Part shown: positions 1-8,982 of the stretch, piece after piece | How positions within the stretch are numbered: position 1 is the stretch's first letter | Layout: every line of letters begins with the position of its first letter | Assembly (NCBI GenBank): GCA_030689585.1 | Contig: JAUYFZ010000181.1 | Span: forward strand, 1-12,337 | DNA: 12,337 bases | Direction of reading: 5' to 3' | Source of the DNA: Rhodocyclaceae bacterium | GTDB taxonomy: Bacteria; Pseudomonadota; Gammaproteobacteria; Burkholderiales; Rhodocyclaceae | Notes under the pieces: model-generated | Told to the model about the DNA's origin: nothing | Databases searched by the model: none | The model's input: only the letters and a program-made list of their open reading frames with translations | Made by a program: the position numbers and the translations under genes

Positions 1-28
1 ACCCACTACAAGCCACATAGAGCCAACA

Positions 29-44
29 TGTTTCACGTGAAACT
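29..44. other. parS centromere-like site (ParB binding site)
   Basis: The 16 bases TGTTTCACGTGAAACT match the bacterial parS consensus TGTTTCACGTGAAACA at 15 of 16 positions. Bases 30-43 are a perfect palindrome; only the outermost pair fails. It lies about 2.6 kb upstream of the parA and parB genes of this window, as chromosomal parS sites commonly do. ParB is expected to load here as a CTP-dependent clamp and spread. I found no second full match in the window. Confidence 0.9.
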
Positions 45-65
45 GATACTCCAGCAAGAAATTAG

Positions 66-87
66 CGACAGGCCTTCAGGCCTGTCG
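66..87. repeat. Short perfect hairpin, core CCTTCAGG
   Basis: Bases 66-75 pair perfectly with 78-87; in practice this is a 9-bp stem with a TTCA loop. It is GC-rich but not directly followed by a T-run, since the first Ts come at 98-101. It could be a weak terminator of a gene upstream of the window, or a REP-like unit. Its CCTTCAGG core recurs in the left arm of the larger inverted repeat at 137-194. Confidence 0.6.
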
Positions 88-96
88 ATCAAACGT

Positions 97-129
97 GTTT
101 TGGAAGGGGTTTGCATCCCCTCCCAAAAC
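97..129. repeat. Hairpin with 13-bp stem (one mismatch)
   Basis: Bases 97-109 pair with 117-129, with a single A/C mismatch (104/122) and a 7-base loop (TTTGCAT). The outer stem is GTTTTGG/CCAAAAC and the inner stem AGGGG/CCCCT. No clean U-tract follows on either strand, so intrinsic terminator activity is uncertain. It sits between the parS site and the mnmG leader repeat. Confidence 0.55.
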
Positions 130-136
130 GGTCGCC

Positions 137-194
137 TGAAACCCCGCCCTTCAGGGCGGGGTCGGTTCCCACCGCCCTGAAGGGCGGGGTTTCA
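137..194. repeat. Perfect 23-bp inverted repeat in the mnmG leader
   Basis: Bases 137-159 are the exact reverse complement of 172-194, separated by 12 bases (160-171). Each arm contains its own smaller palindrome: 141-150 pairs with 153-162, and 172-178 with 181-187, so either one long stem or two short hairpins can form. The repeat ends four bases before the GGAG (198-201) that precedes the mnmG ATG. The CCCCGCCC/GGGCGGGG hairpins resemble REP or IS200/IS605-type terminal palindromes. That origin is inferred; no transposase is present. Confidence 0.85.
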
Positions 195-212
195 ACCGGA
201 GTTAGTTTTACG

Positions 213-2075
213 ATGAAATTCCAAGATTCGTTCGATGTTGTTGTCGTTGGTGGTGGTCACGCGGGGGCGGAAGCGGCTTTAGCGGCTGCGCGTGCGGGGG
301 CGAAGACGTTGTTGTTGACGCATAACGTTGAAACCTTGGGTGCGCTGTCCTGCAATCCCTCTATCGGAGGCATTGGCAAAGGTCATTTGGTCAAGGAGGT
401 TGATGCGTTAGGCGGTGCGATGGCTGCGGCGACCGATGAGGCGGGCATTCAGTTTCGCATTCTCAATGCGTCTAAGGGTCAGGCGGTGCGTGCGACGCGT
501 GCTCAGGTGGATCGTGCGCTTTACCGGCAGGCGATCCGGGTTCGTCTGGAAAACCAGCCTCGCCTGAAGCTCTTTCAGCAGGCGGTGGATGACCTGACCT
601 TGACGGGCGATCGGGTGACGGGGGTTGTTACGCAATTGGGCGTTCGTTTTGAGGCGCGTTCGGTGGTTCTGACGGCGGGTACTTTCCTGAACGGGTTGGT
701 GCACGTCGGTCTTGAAACGGCTCCGGCGGGCCGGTTTGGTGACCCGCCTTCAATTTCATTGGCGCGGCGATTGCGTGAGTTGTCCTTACCGGCGGGCCGG
801 CTCAAGACGGGTACGCCCCCCCGGCTGGATGGGAAAACCATCGATTTTTCAGTGATGGAACGGCAACCGGGCGATACCCCCGTGCCGGTGTTTTCATTCA
901 TGGGCAATGCGGCCGTCCATCCGCCCCAGATTCCTTGCTGGATTACCCATACCAACTTACAAACGCACGACATCATTCGGGGGGGGCTTGATCGATCCCC
1001 CTTGTTTACGGGCGTTATCGCCGGCGTGGGGCCGCGTTATTGCCCTTCCATCGAAGACAAAATTCATCGGTTCGCGGGCAGGGATAGCCATCAGGTTTTT
1101 CTCGAACCGGAAGGATTGAATACGCACGAATACTATCCGCAGGGCGTGTCGACCAGCTTGCCTTTTGATGTTCAACTGGCGTTGGTGCGATCCATTCGCG
1201 GGCTGGAAAATGTTCATATCACCCGGCCCGGTTATGCCATCGAATATGATTATTTCGACCCCCGTCAATTGAAAGCTTCCCTAGAAACGCGGTCACTCCG
1301 AGGGCTTTTCTTGGCCGGTCAGATCAACGGAACGACGGGTTATGAAGAGGCTGCTGCCCAGGGGCTGTTAGCCGGGCTGAATGCAGCACGGCTCGCCCGC
1401 GAAGAAGGTCCGTGGTGTCCGCGTCGCGATCAGGCTTATCTGGGCGTGATGGTCGACGACTTGATCGTTCGGGGCGTTTCAGAGCCATACCGCATGTTTA
1501 CCAGTCGTGCCGAGTATCGCCTTTCCCTGCGGGAAGACAATGCTGATCTGCGCTTGACAGAAGTGGGGCGGGAATTGGGATTGGTGGACGATGCGCGCTG
1601 GGAGGCTTTTAGTCGTAAGCGAGAAGCCATTGACCGAGAAACTGAGCGATTACGGAATACGTGGGTGCTCCCGTCTGTCCGGGAAAGCGGGGGGGGGCAG
1701 GAATGTTCGCAACGATTGCGACTGCTTGATTTGTTGAAACGACCCGAAGTGAATTATTCTGATCTGATTGAATGGTCAGAGGCAAAGCCAGAACCACTTG
1801 ATTCGCAGGTGATTGAACAAGTCGAAATTCAAACCAAATATGCCGGATACATAGAGCGTCAGCGAGAAGAAGTGCAGCGGACGATGAATCAAGAAACGCT
1901 GCGTTTGCCCGATGGCCTGAATTACAACGAGGTCAGGGGGCTTTCTATTGAAGTAGGCCAGAAGCTGACACAACATCGACCGGAAACGTTGGGGCAGGCA
2001 TCGAGAATCCAGGGGGTGACTCCGGCAGCGATTTCGCTGTTGCTGGTGCATTTGAAGAAACGGAAAACGACGTGA
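213..2075 (+). CDS. mnmG: tRNA uridine-5-carboxymethylaminomethyl modification enzyme MnmG (GidA)
   Basis: This is the FAD-binding subunit of the MnmE-MnmG complex, which installs the (carboxymethyl)aminomethyl group at C5 of wobble uridine 34 in several tRNAs, in the cytoplasm. From ATG 213 the protein has 620 residues (E. coli 629). Visible marks are the FAD dinucleotide-binding GGGHAG (13-18), CNPSIGG (47-53), [11 protein letters not shown] with the family's conserved cysteine at 277, STSLPF (313-318), and the C-terminal helical MnmE/tRNA-interaction domain with YAGYI and [15 protein letters not shown]. The frame stays open upstream to a TTG at 111, but those extra 34 residues fall in the palindromic leader and lack family similarity. 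ATG 213 has GGAG at 198-201. G8 (979-986) and G9 (1689-1697) runs lie inside the gene. Its stop overlaps the rsmG start. Confidence 0.97.
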   Translation: MKFQDSFDVVVVGGGHAGAEAALAAARAGAKTLLLTHNVETLGALSCNPSIGGIGKGHLVKEVDALGGAMAAATDEAGIQFRILNASKGQAVRATRAQVDRALYRQAIRVRLENQPRLKLFQQAVDDLTLTGDRVTGVVTQLGVRFEARSVVLTAGTFLNGLVHVGLETAPAGRFGDPPSISLARRLRELSLPAGRLKTGTPPRLDGKTIDFSVMERQPGDTPVPVFSFMGNAAVHPPQIPCWITHTNLQTHDIIRGGLDRSPLFTGVIAGVGPRYCPSIEDKIHRFAGRDSHQVFLEPEGLNTHEYYPQGVSTSLPFDVQLALVRSIRGLENVHITRPGYAIEYDYFDPRQLKASLETRSLRGLFLAGQINGTTGYEEAAAQGLLAGLNAARLAREEGPWCPRRDQAYLGVMVDDLIVRGVSEPYRMFTSRAEYRLSLREDNADLRLTEVGRELGLVDDARWEAFSRKREAIDRETERLRNTWVLPSVRESGGGQECSQRLRLLDLLKRPEVNYSDLIEWSEAKPEPLDSQVIEQVEIQTKYAGYIERQREEVQRTMNQETLRLPDGLNYNEVRGLSIEVGQKLTQHRPETLGQASRIQGVTPAAISLLLVHLKKRKTT

Positions 2076-2671
2076 ATCTGCACGAAGGCATTTTGGCGAT
2101 GGGGCTTGTTTTACCGGAAGAGGCCGAAGAAAAGCTGTTGGCCTATCTTGCGCTGTTGACCAAGTGGAATCGTACTTACAACTTGACGGCGATCAGAAAT
2201 GAAGCAGATGGATTGACGCACCACCTTCTGGATTCTCTGGCGGTGATGCCTTTCCTAGAGGGGACGCGCTCATTGGCTGATGTGGGGAGTGGCGCAGGAT
2301 TGCCCGGGTTGCCGATTGCGATGGCACGTCCTGATGTTTGGGTGACTTCCATCGAATCTAATCAGAAGAAGGCCGCTTTTCAGCGGCAGGTAAAAATCGA
2401 GTTGGGCTTAAGCAATGTGAGCGTTCATTGTGGGCGAGTGGAATCTATGAAGGGATCATTCGACGGGGTCATCTCGCGTGCTTTTGCCAGTCTGGCCGAT
2501 TTTGTTCATGATGCGGGGCATTTGAGTGATTGTTTGTTTGCCATGAAGGGAACTTGGCCCGCCGAGGAACTCGAAAAATTACCGGTTGGATGGCGGTGTT
2601 CTGAGGGGAGCGCGCTTACAATACCGGGCTTGGATGCCCAACGACATTTGCTCATTTTGAAAAAAAGCTGA
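2072..2671 (+). CDS. rsmG: 16S rRNA (guanine-N7)-methyltransferase RsmG (GidB)
   Basis: RsmG uses S-adenosylmethionine to methylate N7 of G527 in the 530 loop of 16S rRNA; family loss-of-function mutants show low-level streptomycin resistance. The protein has 199 residues (E. coli 207). It shows KWNRTYNLT (31-39), the SAM-binding loop [10 protein letters not shown] (70-79), SRAFASL (135-141) and MKG (158-160), all in the expected order for the Rossmann-fold methyltransferase. The GTG start at 2072 overlaps the mnmG stop as GTGA, and no strong Shine-Dalgarno is seen (only GGAA in CGGAAAAC), which suggests translational coupling to mnmG. parA starts one base after its stop. The mnmG-rsmG pair is conserved near the replication origin in many bacteria. 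Confidence 0.96.
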   Translation: MNLHEGILAMGLVLPEEAEEKLLAYLALLTKWNRTYNLTAIRNEADGLTHHLLDSLAVMPFLEGTRSLADVGSGAGLPGLPIAMARPDVWVTSIESNQKKAAFQRQVKIELGLSNVSVHCGRVESMKGSFDGVISRAFASLADFVHDAGHLSDCLFAMKGTWPAEELEKLPVGWRCSEGSALTIPGLDAQRHLLILKKS

Positions 2672-2672
2672 T

Positions 2673-3446
2673 ATGCACATTTTCGCCATTGCGAATCAAA
2701 AAGGAGGGGTGGGTAAAACCACCACCTCCGTGAATCTGGCCGCCTCATTGGCTCTGTCGGGTCAGCGTACCTTGTTGATCGATCTTGATCCGCAAGGCAA
2801 TGCCACGATGGGCAGCGGTGTGGATAAACAACGACTGTCTGCGTCCGTTTATCCCCTGCTTTTGGGGGAAGCTTCTTTATCCGAAGTGCGTTCCGTTACG
2901 TCATGTGGATACGATCTGTTACCGGCCAATCGAGATTTGGCGGGGGCAGAAGTGGAAATGGTCAGCCTTGACCGGCGCGAAAAACGCTTGAAGGAAGCAC
3001 TCGCTTCGCATTTGAATGATTATGATTTTGTGCTGATCGACTGTCCTCCTTCGTTATCGCTTTTGACATTGAATGGGTTATGTGCGGCCCACGGGGTCAT
3101 CATCCCGATGCAGTGTGAATACTTCGCGCTGGAAGGTTTGTCCGATCTGGTCAATACCATTAAGCGAGTGCACGCCAACCTCAATCGCGACTTGAAGATC
3201 ATTGGGTTGTTGCGTGTGATGTTCGATCCGCGATCAACGCTATCGACGCAGGTATCGGCACAACTGGAACAGCATTTTGGTGACAAAGTATTTAAGACAC
3301 TGGTGCCGCGCAATGTGCGCCTAGCAGAGGCCCCTAGTTACGGTCTGCCGGGGGTGCTATTTGATAAGGCGTCGAAAGGTGCGCAGGCCTACTTGGCTTT
3401 TGCTGCCGAGATGATTGAACGAGTTAAGAAGTGGGAGGCGAAGTGA
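2673..3446 (+). CDS. parA: Chromosome-partitioning ATPase ParA (Soj)
   Basis: ParA is a Walker-type ATPase that dimerises on nucleoid DNA and, stimulated by ParB, drives segregation of the parS-marked origin region. The protein has 257 residues, the short chromosomal form without an N-terminal HTH. The deviant Walker A motif KGGVGKTT is at 10-17 with the signature lysine at 10, the A' motif IDLDPQGN at 36-43, and the Walker B FVLIDCPPS at 119-127. The LLPAN/EY(F)ALEG and VPRNVRLAEAPS segments are typical of Soj. Its ATG is one base after the rsmG stop with little Shine-Dalgarno, so coupling is likely. Its stop overlaps the parB start. The parS site at 29-44 is the presumed target of the same system. 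Confidence 0.97.
   Translation: MHIFAIANQKGGVGKTTTSVNLAASLALSGQRTLLIDLDPQGNATMGSGVDKQRLSASVYPLLLGEASLSEVRSVTSCGYDLLPANRDLAGAEVEMVSLDRREKRLKEALASHLNDYDFVLIDCPPSLSLLTLNGLCAAHGVIIPMQCEYFALEGLSDLVNTIKRVHANLNRDLKIIGLLRVMFDPRSTLSTQVSAQLEQHFGDKVFKTLVPRNVRLAEAPSYGLPGVLFDKASKGAQAYLAFAAEMIERVKKWEAK
3433..3438 (+). promoter_or_regulatory. parB ribosome binding site, decides the start
   Basis: GGGAGG lies four bases before GTG 3443. It supports that codon as the parB start rather than the in-frame GTG at 3431, which overlaps this site and has no Shine-Dalgarno of its own. Confidence 0.7.
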
Positions 3447-4294
3447 GTTCACCAAAAAGAAAAGGGTTGGGACGTGGGTTGGATGCTTTGTTGGCGGCCA
3501 ATGGCACGGCTGATACTCAGCGGCAAGATATGTTATCCGTGGAGTTGTTACAACCGGGCAAATATCAACCTCGAACCCGCATGGACCCGGGTTCACTTGA
3601 AGAACTGGCCGATTCCATCAGGGCGCAGGGCCTGATCCAACCGATTTCCGTGCGTCCTGTCGACGCGGATCGTTATGAAATCATTGCCGGAGAACGTCGC
3701 TGGCGTGCTGCGATGATGGCGGGCTTGACCGAAGTGCCGGTGTTGATTCGGGAAATTCCGGATGAGGCGGCTCTGGCCATGTCGCTGATTGAAAACATTC
3801 AGCGGGAAAACCTGAATCCGCTGGAAGAGGCCGCAGGTTTGCAGCGATTGATCGACGAATTTTCCATGACGCATAACCAAGCGGCAGAAGCTGTCGGGCG
3901 GTCGCGCTCGGCGGCGTCCAATTTGTTGAGGTTGTTACAGTTGGCCCAGCCGGTTCAGGACATGTTGATGATCGGCGATATTGAAATGGGTCATGCGCGC
4001 GCCCTGTTGCCGTTGTCCAAGGCAGAACAGAACCGCGTGGGCGTGCTGGTCGTTGAAAAAGGCTGGTCCGTTAGAGAGACTGAAAAACATGTCACACGCA
4101 CACTGAATCCGCCCGCCCCCACGGAACGGGAGCAGGGCCGCGACCGTGATCTCCTACGCCTTGAAGAGGAATTGTCGGATAGCCTAGCCGCTTCTGTAAA
4201 AATATCCGCCAACCGCAAGGGTGCGGGATGTTTGACCATCCGTTTTGCCAGTTTGGACCAACTCGATGGATTACTCGAAAAACTTAGGAGGTAA
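3443..4294 (+). CDS. parB: Chromosome-partitioning protein ParB (Spo0J)
   Basis: ParB is a parS-binding CTPase clamp that loads on the origin region, spreads and stimulates ParA. From GTG 3443 it has 283 residues. The N-terminal KRKGLGRGLDALL (5-17) is the ParA-contacting segment. The ParB/Srx CTP-binding fold carries GERRWRA (83-89) and ENIQREN (117-123). The HTH is around QAAEAVGRSRSAASN (146-160), followed by GHARALL (183-189) and a C-terminal dimerisation domain ending LLEKLRR. An upstream GTG at 3431 would add four residues. GTG 3443 is preferred because of GGGAGG at 3433-3438 and the GTGA overlap with the parA stop. The cognate parS is at 29-44. Confidence 0.96.
   Translation: MSSPKRKGLGRGLDALLAANGTADTQRQDMLSVELLQPGKYQPRTRMDPGSLEELADSIRAQGLIQPISVRPVDADRYEIIAGERRWRAAMMAGLTEVPVLIREIPDEAALAMSLIENIQRENLNPLEEAAGLQRLIDEFSMTHNQAAEAVGRSRSAASNLLRLLQLAQPVQDMLMIGDIEMGHARALLPLSKAEQNRVGVLVVEKGWSVRETEKHVTRTLNPPAPTEREQGRDRDLLRLEEELSDSLAASVKISANRKGAGCLTIRFASLDQLDGLLEKLRR
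4286..4292 (+). promoter_or_regulatory. Strong Shine-Dalgarno for the CBS-domain gene
   Basis: AGGAGGT overlaps the parB stop. It is two bases from ATG 4295, which is too close, and eight bases from ATG 4301, an ideal distance, so it favours 4301. This is one of the strongest ribosome binding sites in the window. Confidence 0.7.
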
Positions 4295-4300
4295 ATGCTC

Positions 4301-4903
4301 ATGATTAGCGATCGTTATAACCCGTTGCCTCAATTGAATGTTTGTACGAAAGGTTGTTTTGTATTGGGATCGAAGGAATCGTTGACCTATATCAAGGTTG
4401 ATTCTCCCGCGCTTAGTGTGATGACCGATTTATTGCAGGTGCAACCCGTTACGGTGGAGCCGGGAGACACGATCGGGCAAGCGAATCAGATTATGATCGT
4501 GCGTAGTGTGCGATTGCTTCTGGTGGTGGAAACGGGGGGCACTCGGGTCATTGGGGTTATTACTGCGCGAGATCTGCTAGGTGAGAAACCCGTGCGACTG
4601 GCCAGTCACCGAGGTATTCGTCGTGACGAGTTGATGGTGCGAGATGTTATGACGACACTCGACGCGATGGAGGCGATGGATATGGATGACGTACGTGCTT
4701 CACGTGTCGGTCATATCATCGCGACGCTTGAAAAATGCGGTCGTCAGCATGCGGTTGTTTTTGAGATGTCAGAGGATGGACGGCAGATTTTACGGGGTAT
4801 TTTTTCGGCATCGCAAATTGCTCGTCAGTTGGGGGTTGACATGACGACCCATGAAGTGGCGCGTACTTTTGCTGAAATTGAAGCGGTTTTTGCTGGTGTA
4901 TAA
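4301..4903 (+). CDS. CBS-domain protein of unknown role
   Basis: This is a 200-residue soluble protein with what look like two CBS repeats, about residues 43-103 (DLLQVQPVTVEPGDTIGQA ... VIGVITARDLLG) and 113-180 (VRDVMTT ... LRGIFSASQIARQLGV). CBS pairs often form Bateman modules that bind AMP, ATP or other adenine nucleotides; ligand binding here is inferred, not seen. No enzyme or membrane domain is fused to it. An alternative ATG at 4295 would add two residues, but the AGGAGGT at 4286-4292 fits 4301 better. The gene lies six bases after parB and 13 before atpI, so it is probably cotranscribed with both. An energy-sensing role linked to the ATP synthase is possible but speculative. Confidence 0.85.
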   Translation: MISDRYNPLPQLNVCTKGCFVLGSKESLTYIKVDSPALSVMTDLLQVQPVTVEPGDTIGQANQIMIVRSVRLLLVVETGGTRVIGVITARDLLGEKPVRLASHRGIRRDELMVRDVMTTLDAMEAMDMDDVRASRVGHIIATLEKCGRQHAVVFEMSEDGRQILRGIFSASQIARQLGVDMTTHEVARTFAEIEAVFAGV

Positions 4904-4916
4904 GGTGCAGTAATGT

Positions 4917-6343
<1,427 letters not shown>

Positions 6344-6356
6344 GCCGAGGCGCATC

Positions 6357-6827
6357 GTGAATATCAATGCCACTTTAATCGGCCAGGCGATCTGGTTTGC
6401 CGTCTTCATCTGGATCACGATGAAGTTTGTGTGGCCGCCGTTACAAAAAGCGATGGCCGACCGGCAGCAACAAATCGCCGATGGATTGGCCGCAGGTGAA
6501 CGCGGTCAGCAAAATCTGGAACTGGCGGCTCGTCGTTCTGCAGAAACTTTGCGGGAAGCCAAGGAAAAATCAGCGGAGGTCGTCGCCCAGGCAGAACGTC
6601 GCGGTCAACACCTTATCGAAGAAGCCAAGATTGCAGCACGGGTGGAAGCCGACAAGGTAGTCGCGGGTGCCAAGGCAGAGATCGAACAGGAAGTCCAGAA
6701 GGCACGGCAAGTGCTGCGTGATCGTGTGGCGGAACTTGCGGTGGCGGGGGCCGAAAAGATTTTACGTCGCGAAGTTGATGCGTCAGTCCATGCAGACATG
6801 CTGACAACCTTGAAGCAGGAACTCTGA
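6357..6827 (+). CDS. atpF: ATP synthase FO subunit b
   Basis: Subunit b forms the dimeric peripheral stalk that ties FO to F1 through delta. From GTG 6357 it has 156 residues, exactly the E. coli length. The N-terminus [14 protein letters not shown] begins a single transmembrane helix (about 5-25) ending at VWPPL (25-29), followed by R36 and a long charged coiled coil (about 34-125). Near the C-terminus [11 protein letters not shown] (125-135) is the delta-binding region. The frame is open upstream to 6282 inside atpE, but that would add 25 residues without similarity. GAGG (6347-6350) sits six bases before the GTG. atpH begins three bases after the stop. Confidence 0.96.
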   Translation: MNINATLIGQAIWFAVFIWITMKFVWPPLQKAMADRQQQIADGLAAGERGQQNLELAARRSAETLREAKEKSAEVVAQAERRGQHLIEEAKIAARVEADKVVAGAKAEIEQEVQKARQVLRDRVAELAVAGAEKILRREVDASVHADMLTTLKQEL

Positions 6828-6830
6828 TCA

Positions 6831-7361
6831 ATGGCCGAAATTGCCACTCTTGCCAGACCCTATGCGGAAGCGGCGCATCGTGTTGCGAAGGAACAGCATG
6901 TGCTGGAAAGCTGGTCCACTCTGCTCGGTTGCATGGCGAACATGGCGATAGAAGCGGCTGAGTTGATTGGACACCCAAATGTCAGTGACGCTGAAATTGA
7001 GCGTCTGTTTGTAAGTGCTTGCTCCGACATGGAGGTTGAAGGTCGCAATCTTCTGCGGTTGTTGATCGACAACGATCGCCTGATGTGTTTGCCTGAAATT
7101 GTCCGGCAGTTTGAGGCGTTGAAGCGGAAAGATTCCGGTGTTAAGGAAGCGACGCTTTATTCTGCTTTTCCGTTGGGGGAGTCTCAAGTGAACTCACTTC
7201 AGGGACTGCTTGAAAACCGTTTTGCAACACCGCTCAAGGTGTCGGTGAAGGTGAATCCAGAATTGATTGGTGGTATCTGTGCGGTGGTCGGCGACCAGGT
7301 CTTGGATACGTCGGTTCGCGGAAAACTCGATGCCATGCGTGCAGCTCTTAACAGCCTATGA
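6831..7361 (+). CDS. atpH: ATP synthase F1 subunit delta
   Basis: Delta caps the F1 head and binds the b dimer, completing the stator. It has 176 residues (E. coli 177). The N-terminal helical domain opens with [10 protein letters not shown] (5-14). The middle has LLIDNDRL (77-84), and the C-terminal domain has VNPELIGG (141-148) and [13 protein letters not shown] (154-166), which are the most conserved stretches of the family. It starts three bases after atpF, with AGGA at 6817-6820. Its stop overlaps the left arm of an 11-bp inverted repeat that extends into the atpA leader. Confidence 0.96.
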   Translation: MAEIATLARPYAEAAHRVAKEQHVLESWSTLLGCMANMAIEAAELIGHPNVSDAEIERLFVSACSDMEVEGRNLLRLLIDNDRLMCLPEIVRQFEALKRKDSGVKEATLYSAFPLGESQVNSLQGLLENRFATPLKVSVKVNPELIGGICAVVGDQVLDTSVRGKLDAMRAALNSL

Positions 7362-7419
7362 CCAACTATCGCAACTCGCTATTAAAGGAACATCTGGCCC
7401 GTTGGGCATAGGCTGTTCC
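7350..7419 (+). promoter_or_regulatory. Competing stem-loops between atpH and atpA
   Basis: The 82-bp spacer before atpA is the longest between adjacent ATP synthase genes apart from the atpD-atpC insert. AACAGCCTATG (7350-7360, overlapping the atpH stop) is the exact reverse complement of CATAGGCTGTT (7407-7417). A second stem, GGAACA (7387-7392) with TGTTCC (7414-7419), enclosing GCCC (7397-7400) and GGGC (7404-7407), uses the same right arm, so the two folds exclude each other. The atpA ribosome binding site AGGAGA is just downstream at 7432-7437. A role in mRNA processing or in setting alpha-subunit output is inference. Confidence 0.4.
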
Positions 7420-7443
7420 ATATTCATAATCAGGAGAAATTCC

Positions 7444-8979
7444 ATGCAGTTGAATCCCTCAGAAATCAGCGAGCTTATCAAGACAAAAATCCAGAACCTA
7501 CCAGGAGCCGGGCAGGTGCGTACCCAGGGGACGGTGGTTTCCGTCACCGATGGTATTTGCCGGATTCATGGGTTGGCCGATGTGATGCAAGGTGAAATGC
7601 TGGAGTTTCCCGGTAATACATTCGGAATGGCACTCAATTTGGAGCGCGACTCCGTGGGGGCTGTGGTGTTGGGGGACTACGAACACATCACGGAAGGCGA
7701 TATCGTTAAAACAACCGGACGCATTCTCGAAGTGCCCGTGGGGCCGGAGTTGATCGGGCGGGTAGTCAATTCACTGGGGCAGCCCATTGATGGCAAAGGG
7801 CCGGTTAACGCGAAAGAAACCGACAAGATCGAAAAAGTGGCTCCCGGGGTCATCTGGCGGAAATCCGTTTCCCAGCCGGTGCAAACGGGATTGAAGTCCA
7901 TTGATGCCATGGTGCCGGTGGGGCGTGGTCAACGAGAATTGATTATTGGCGACCGGCAGACCGGTAAAACGGCGGTGGCGATTGATGCCATCATCAACCA
8001 GAAGGGTAAGGATCTGATCTGTATTTATGTCGCGATTGGTCAAAAAGCATCATCGGTCATGAACGTCGTGCGCAAGCTCGAAGAATTTGGTGCGATGGAA
8101 TACACCATTGTGGTCGCGGCCTCCGCGTCCGAATCGGCAGCCATGCAGTTTATTGCGCCGTATTCCGGCTGCACCATGGGGGAATACTTCCGCGACCGGG
8201 GTCAGGATGCCCTGATTATTTACGATGACTTGACCAAGCAGGCTTGGGCGTATCGCCAGATTTCCTTGTTATTGCGCCGTCCGCCGGGCCGAGAGGCTTA
8301 TCCGGGTGATGTGTTCTATCTCCACTCGCGTCTGCTTGAACGGGCCGCTCGTGTTTCCGAAGCGTGGGTTGAAAAGTTTACAAAAGGAGCCGTGAAGGGC
8401 AAAACGGGTTCCTTGACCGCATTGCCCGTGATTGAAACCCAGGCAGGGGACGTTTCTGCCTTCGTGCCGACCAACGTGATTTCCATTACGGACGGACAGA
8501 TATTTCTGGAAACGGACTTATTCAACGCCGGTATTCGTCCCGCCATTAATGCGGGTATTTCGGTATCGCGGGTCGGGGGAGCTGCGCAAACCAAGGCCAT
8601 CAAGAAACTGGGGGGCGGGGTGCGTCTGGCTCTAGCCCAGTTCAGGGAACTGGCGGCGTTTGCACAGTTTGCTTCGGATTTGGACGAAGCCACCCGAAAA
8701 CAGTTGGAACGGGGTCGTCGTGTGACGGAGCTGATGAAGCAGGCGCAATATTCCCCGATGTCGGTAGCCGAAATGGCGGTTTCCCTGTTCGCCATGAACC
8801 AAGGTTACATGGATGACATTGACGTAGGAAAACTGCTCGCTTTTGAAGCAGAATTGCACAAGACGATGAAAACGAAGCACGGTGCGCTGATGGATAAAAT
8901 TGATTCCAGCGGCGATTTGGACAAGGAAAGCGAAGCACAATTGACGGCGGCAGTGAGCGCGTTCAAGAAGGACTTCTAA
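7444..8979 (+). CDS. atpA: ATP synthase F1 subunit alpha
   Basis: Alpha is the non-catalytic nucleotide-binding subunit of the alpha3beta3 head. It has 511 residues (E. coli 513), from [16 protein letters not shown] through the C-terminal helical domain. The P-loop GDRQTGKT is at 169-176, as in E. coli. [20 protein letters not shown] (265-284) is the conserved central stretch, and the arginine reaching into the catalytic site is R376 in [14 protein letters not shown] 7444 has AGGAGA at 7432-7437. The frame is open upstream to 7267 within atpH, but that extension is a shadow of atpH and the spacer. atpG starts three bases after the stop. Confidence 0.98.
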   Translation: MQLNPSEISELIKTKIQNLPGAGQVRTQGTVVSVTDGICRIHGLADVMQGEMLEFPGNTFGMALNLERDSVGAVVLGDYEHITEGDIVKTTGRILEVPVGPELIGRVVNSLGQPIDGKGPVNAKETDKIEKVAPGVIWRKSVSQPVQTGLKSIDAMVPVGRGQRELIIGDRQTGKTAVAIDAIINQKGKDLICIYVAIGQKASSVMNVVRKLEEFGAMEYTIVVAASASESAAMQFIAPYSGCTMGEYFRDRGQDALIIYDDLTKQAWAYRQISLLLRRPPGREAYPGDVFYLHSRLLERAARVSEAWVEKFTKGAVKGKTGSLTALPVIETQAGDVSAFVPTNVISITDGQIFLETDLFNAGIRPAINAGISVSRVGGAAQTKAIKKLGGGVRLALAQFRELAAFAQFASDLDEATRKQLERGRRVTELMKQAQYSPMSVAEMAVSLFAMNQGYMDDIDVGKLLAFEAELHKTMKTKHGALMDKIDSSGDLDKESEAQLTAAVSAFKKDF

Positions 8980-8982
8980 AAC

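Noticed and set aside
111..212. N-terminal extension of MnmG from a TTG at 111.
   Set aside because: The added 34 residues translate the palindromic leader, lack MnmG similarity and have no ribosome binding site; ATG 213 gives the family N-terminus.
2819..2827. Perfect match to a DnaA box (TGTGGATAA, reverse of TTATCCACA) inside parA.
   Set aside because: It is a single box within coding sequence, with no cluster of further boxes or AT-rich unwinding element nearby. It is explained by the Gly-Val-Asp-Lys codons.
4696..4711. Partial parS-like sequence with TTCACGTG in the CBS-domain gene.
   Set aside because: Only the left half matches the consensus; the right half (TCGGT) does not form the palindrome.
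7267..7443. Upstream extension of atpA overlapping atpH.
   Set aside because: ATG 7444 with AGGAGA gives the standard MQLNPSEIS start; the extension is atpH and spacer read in another frame.
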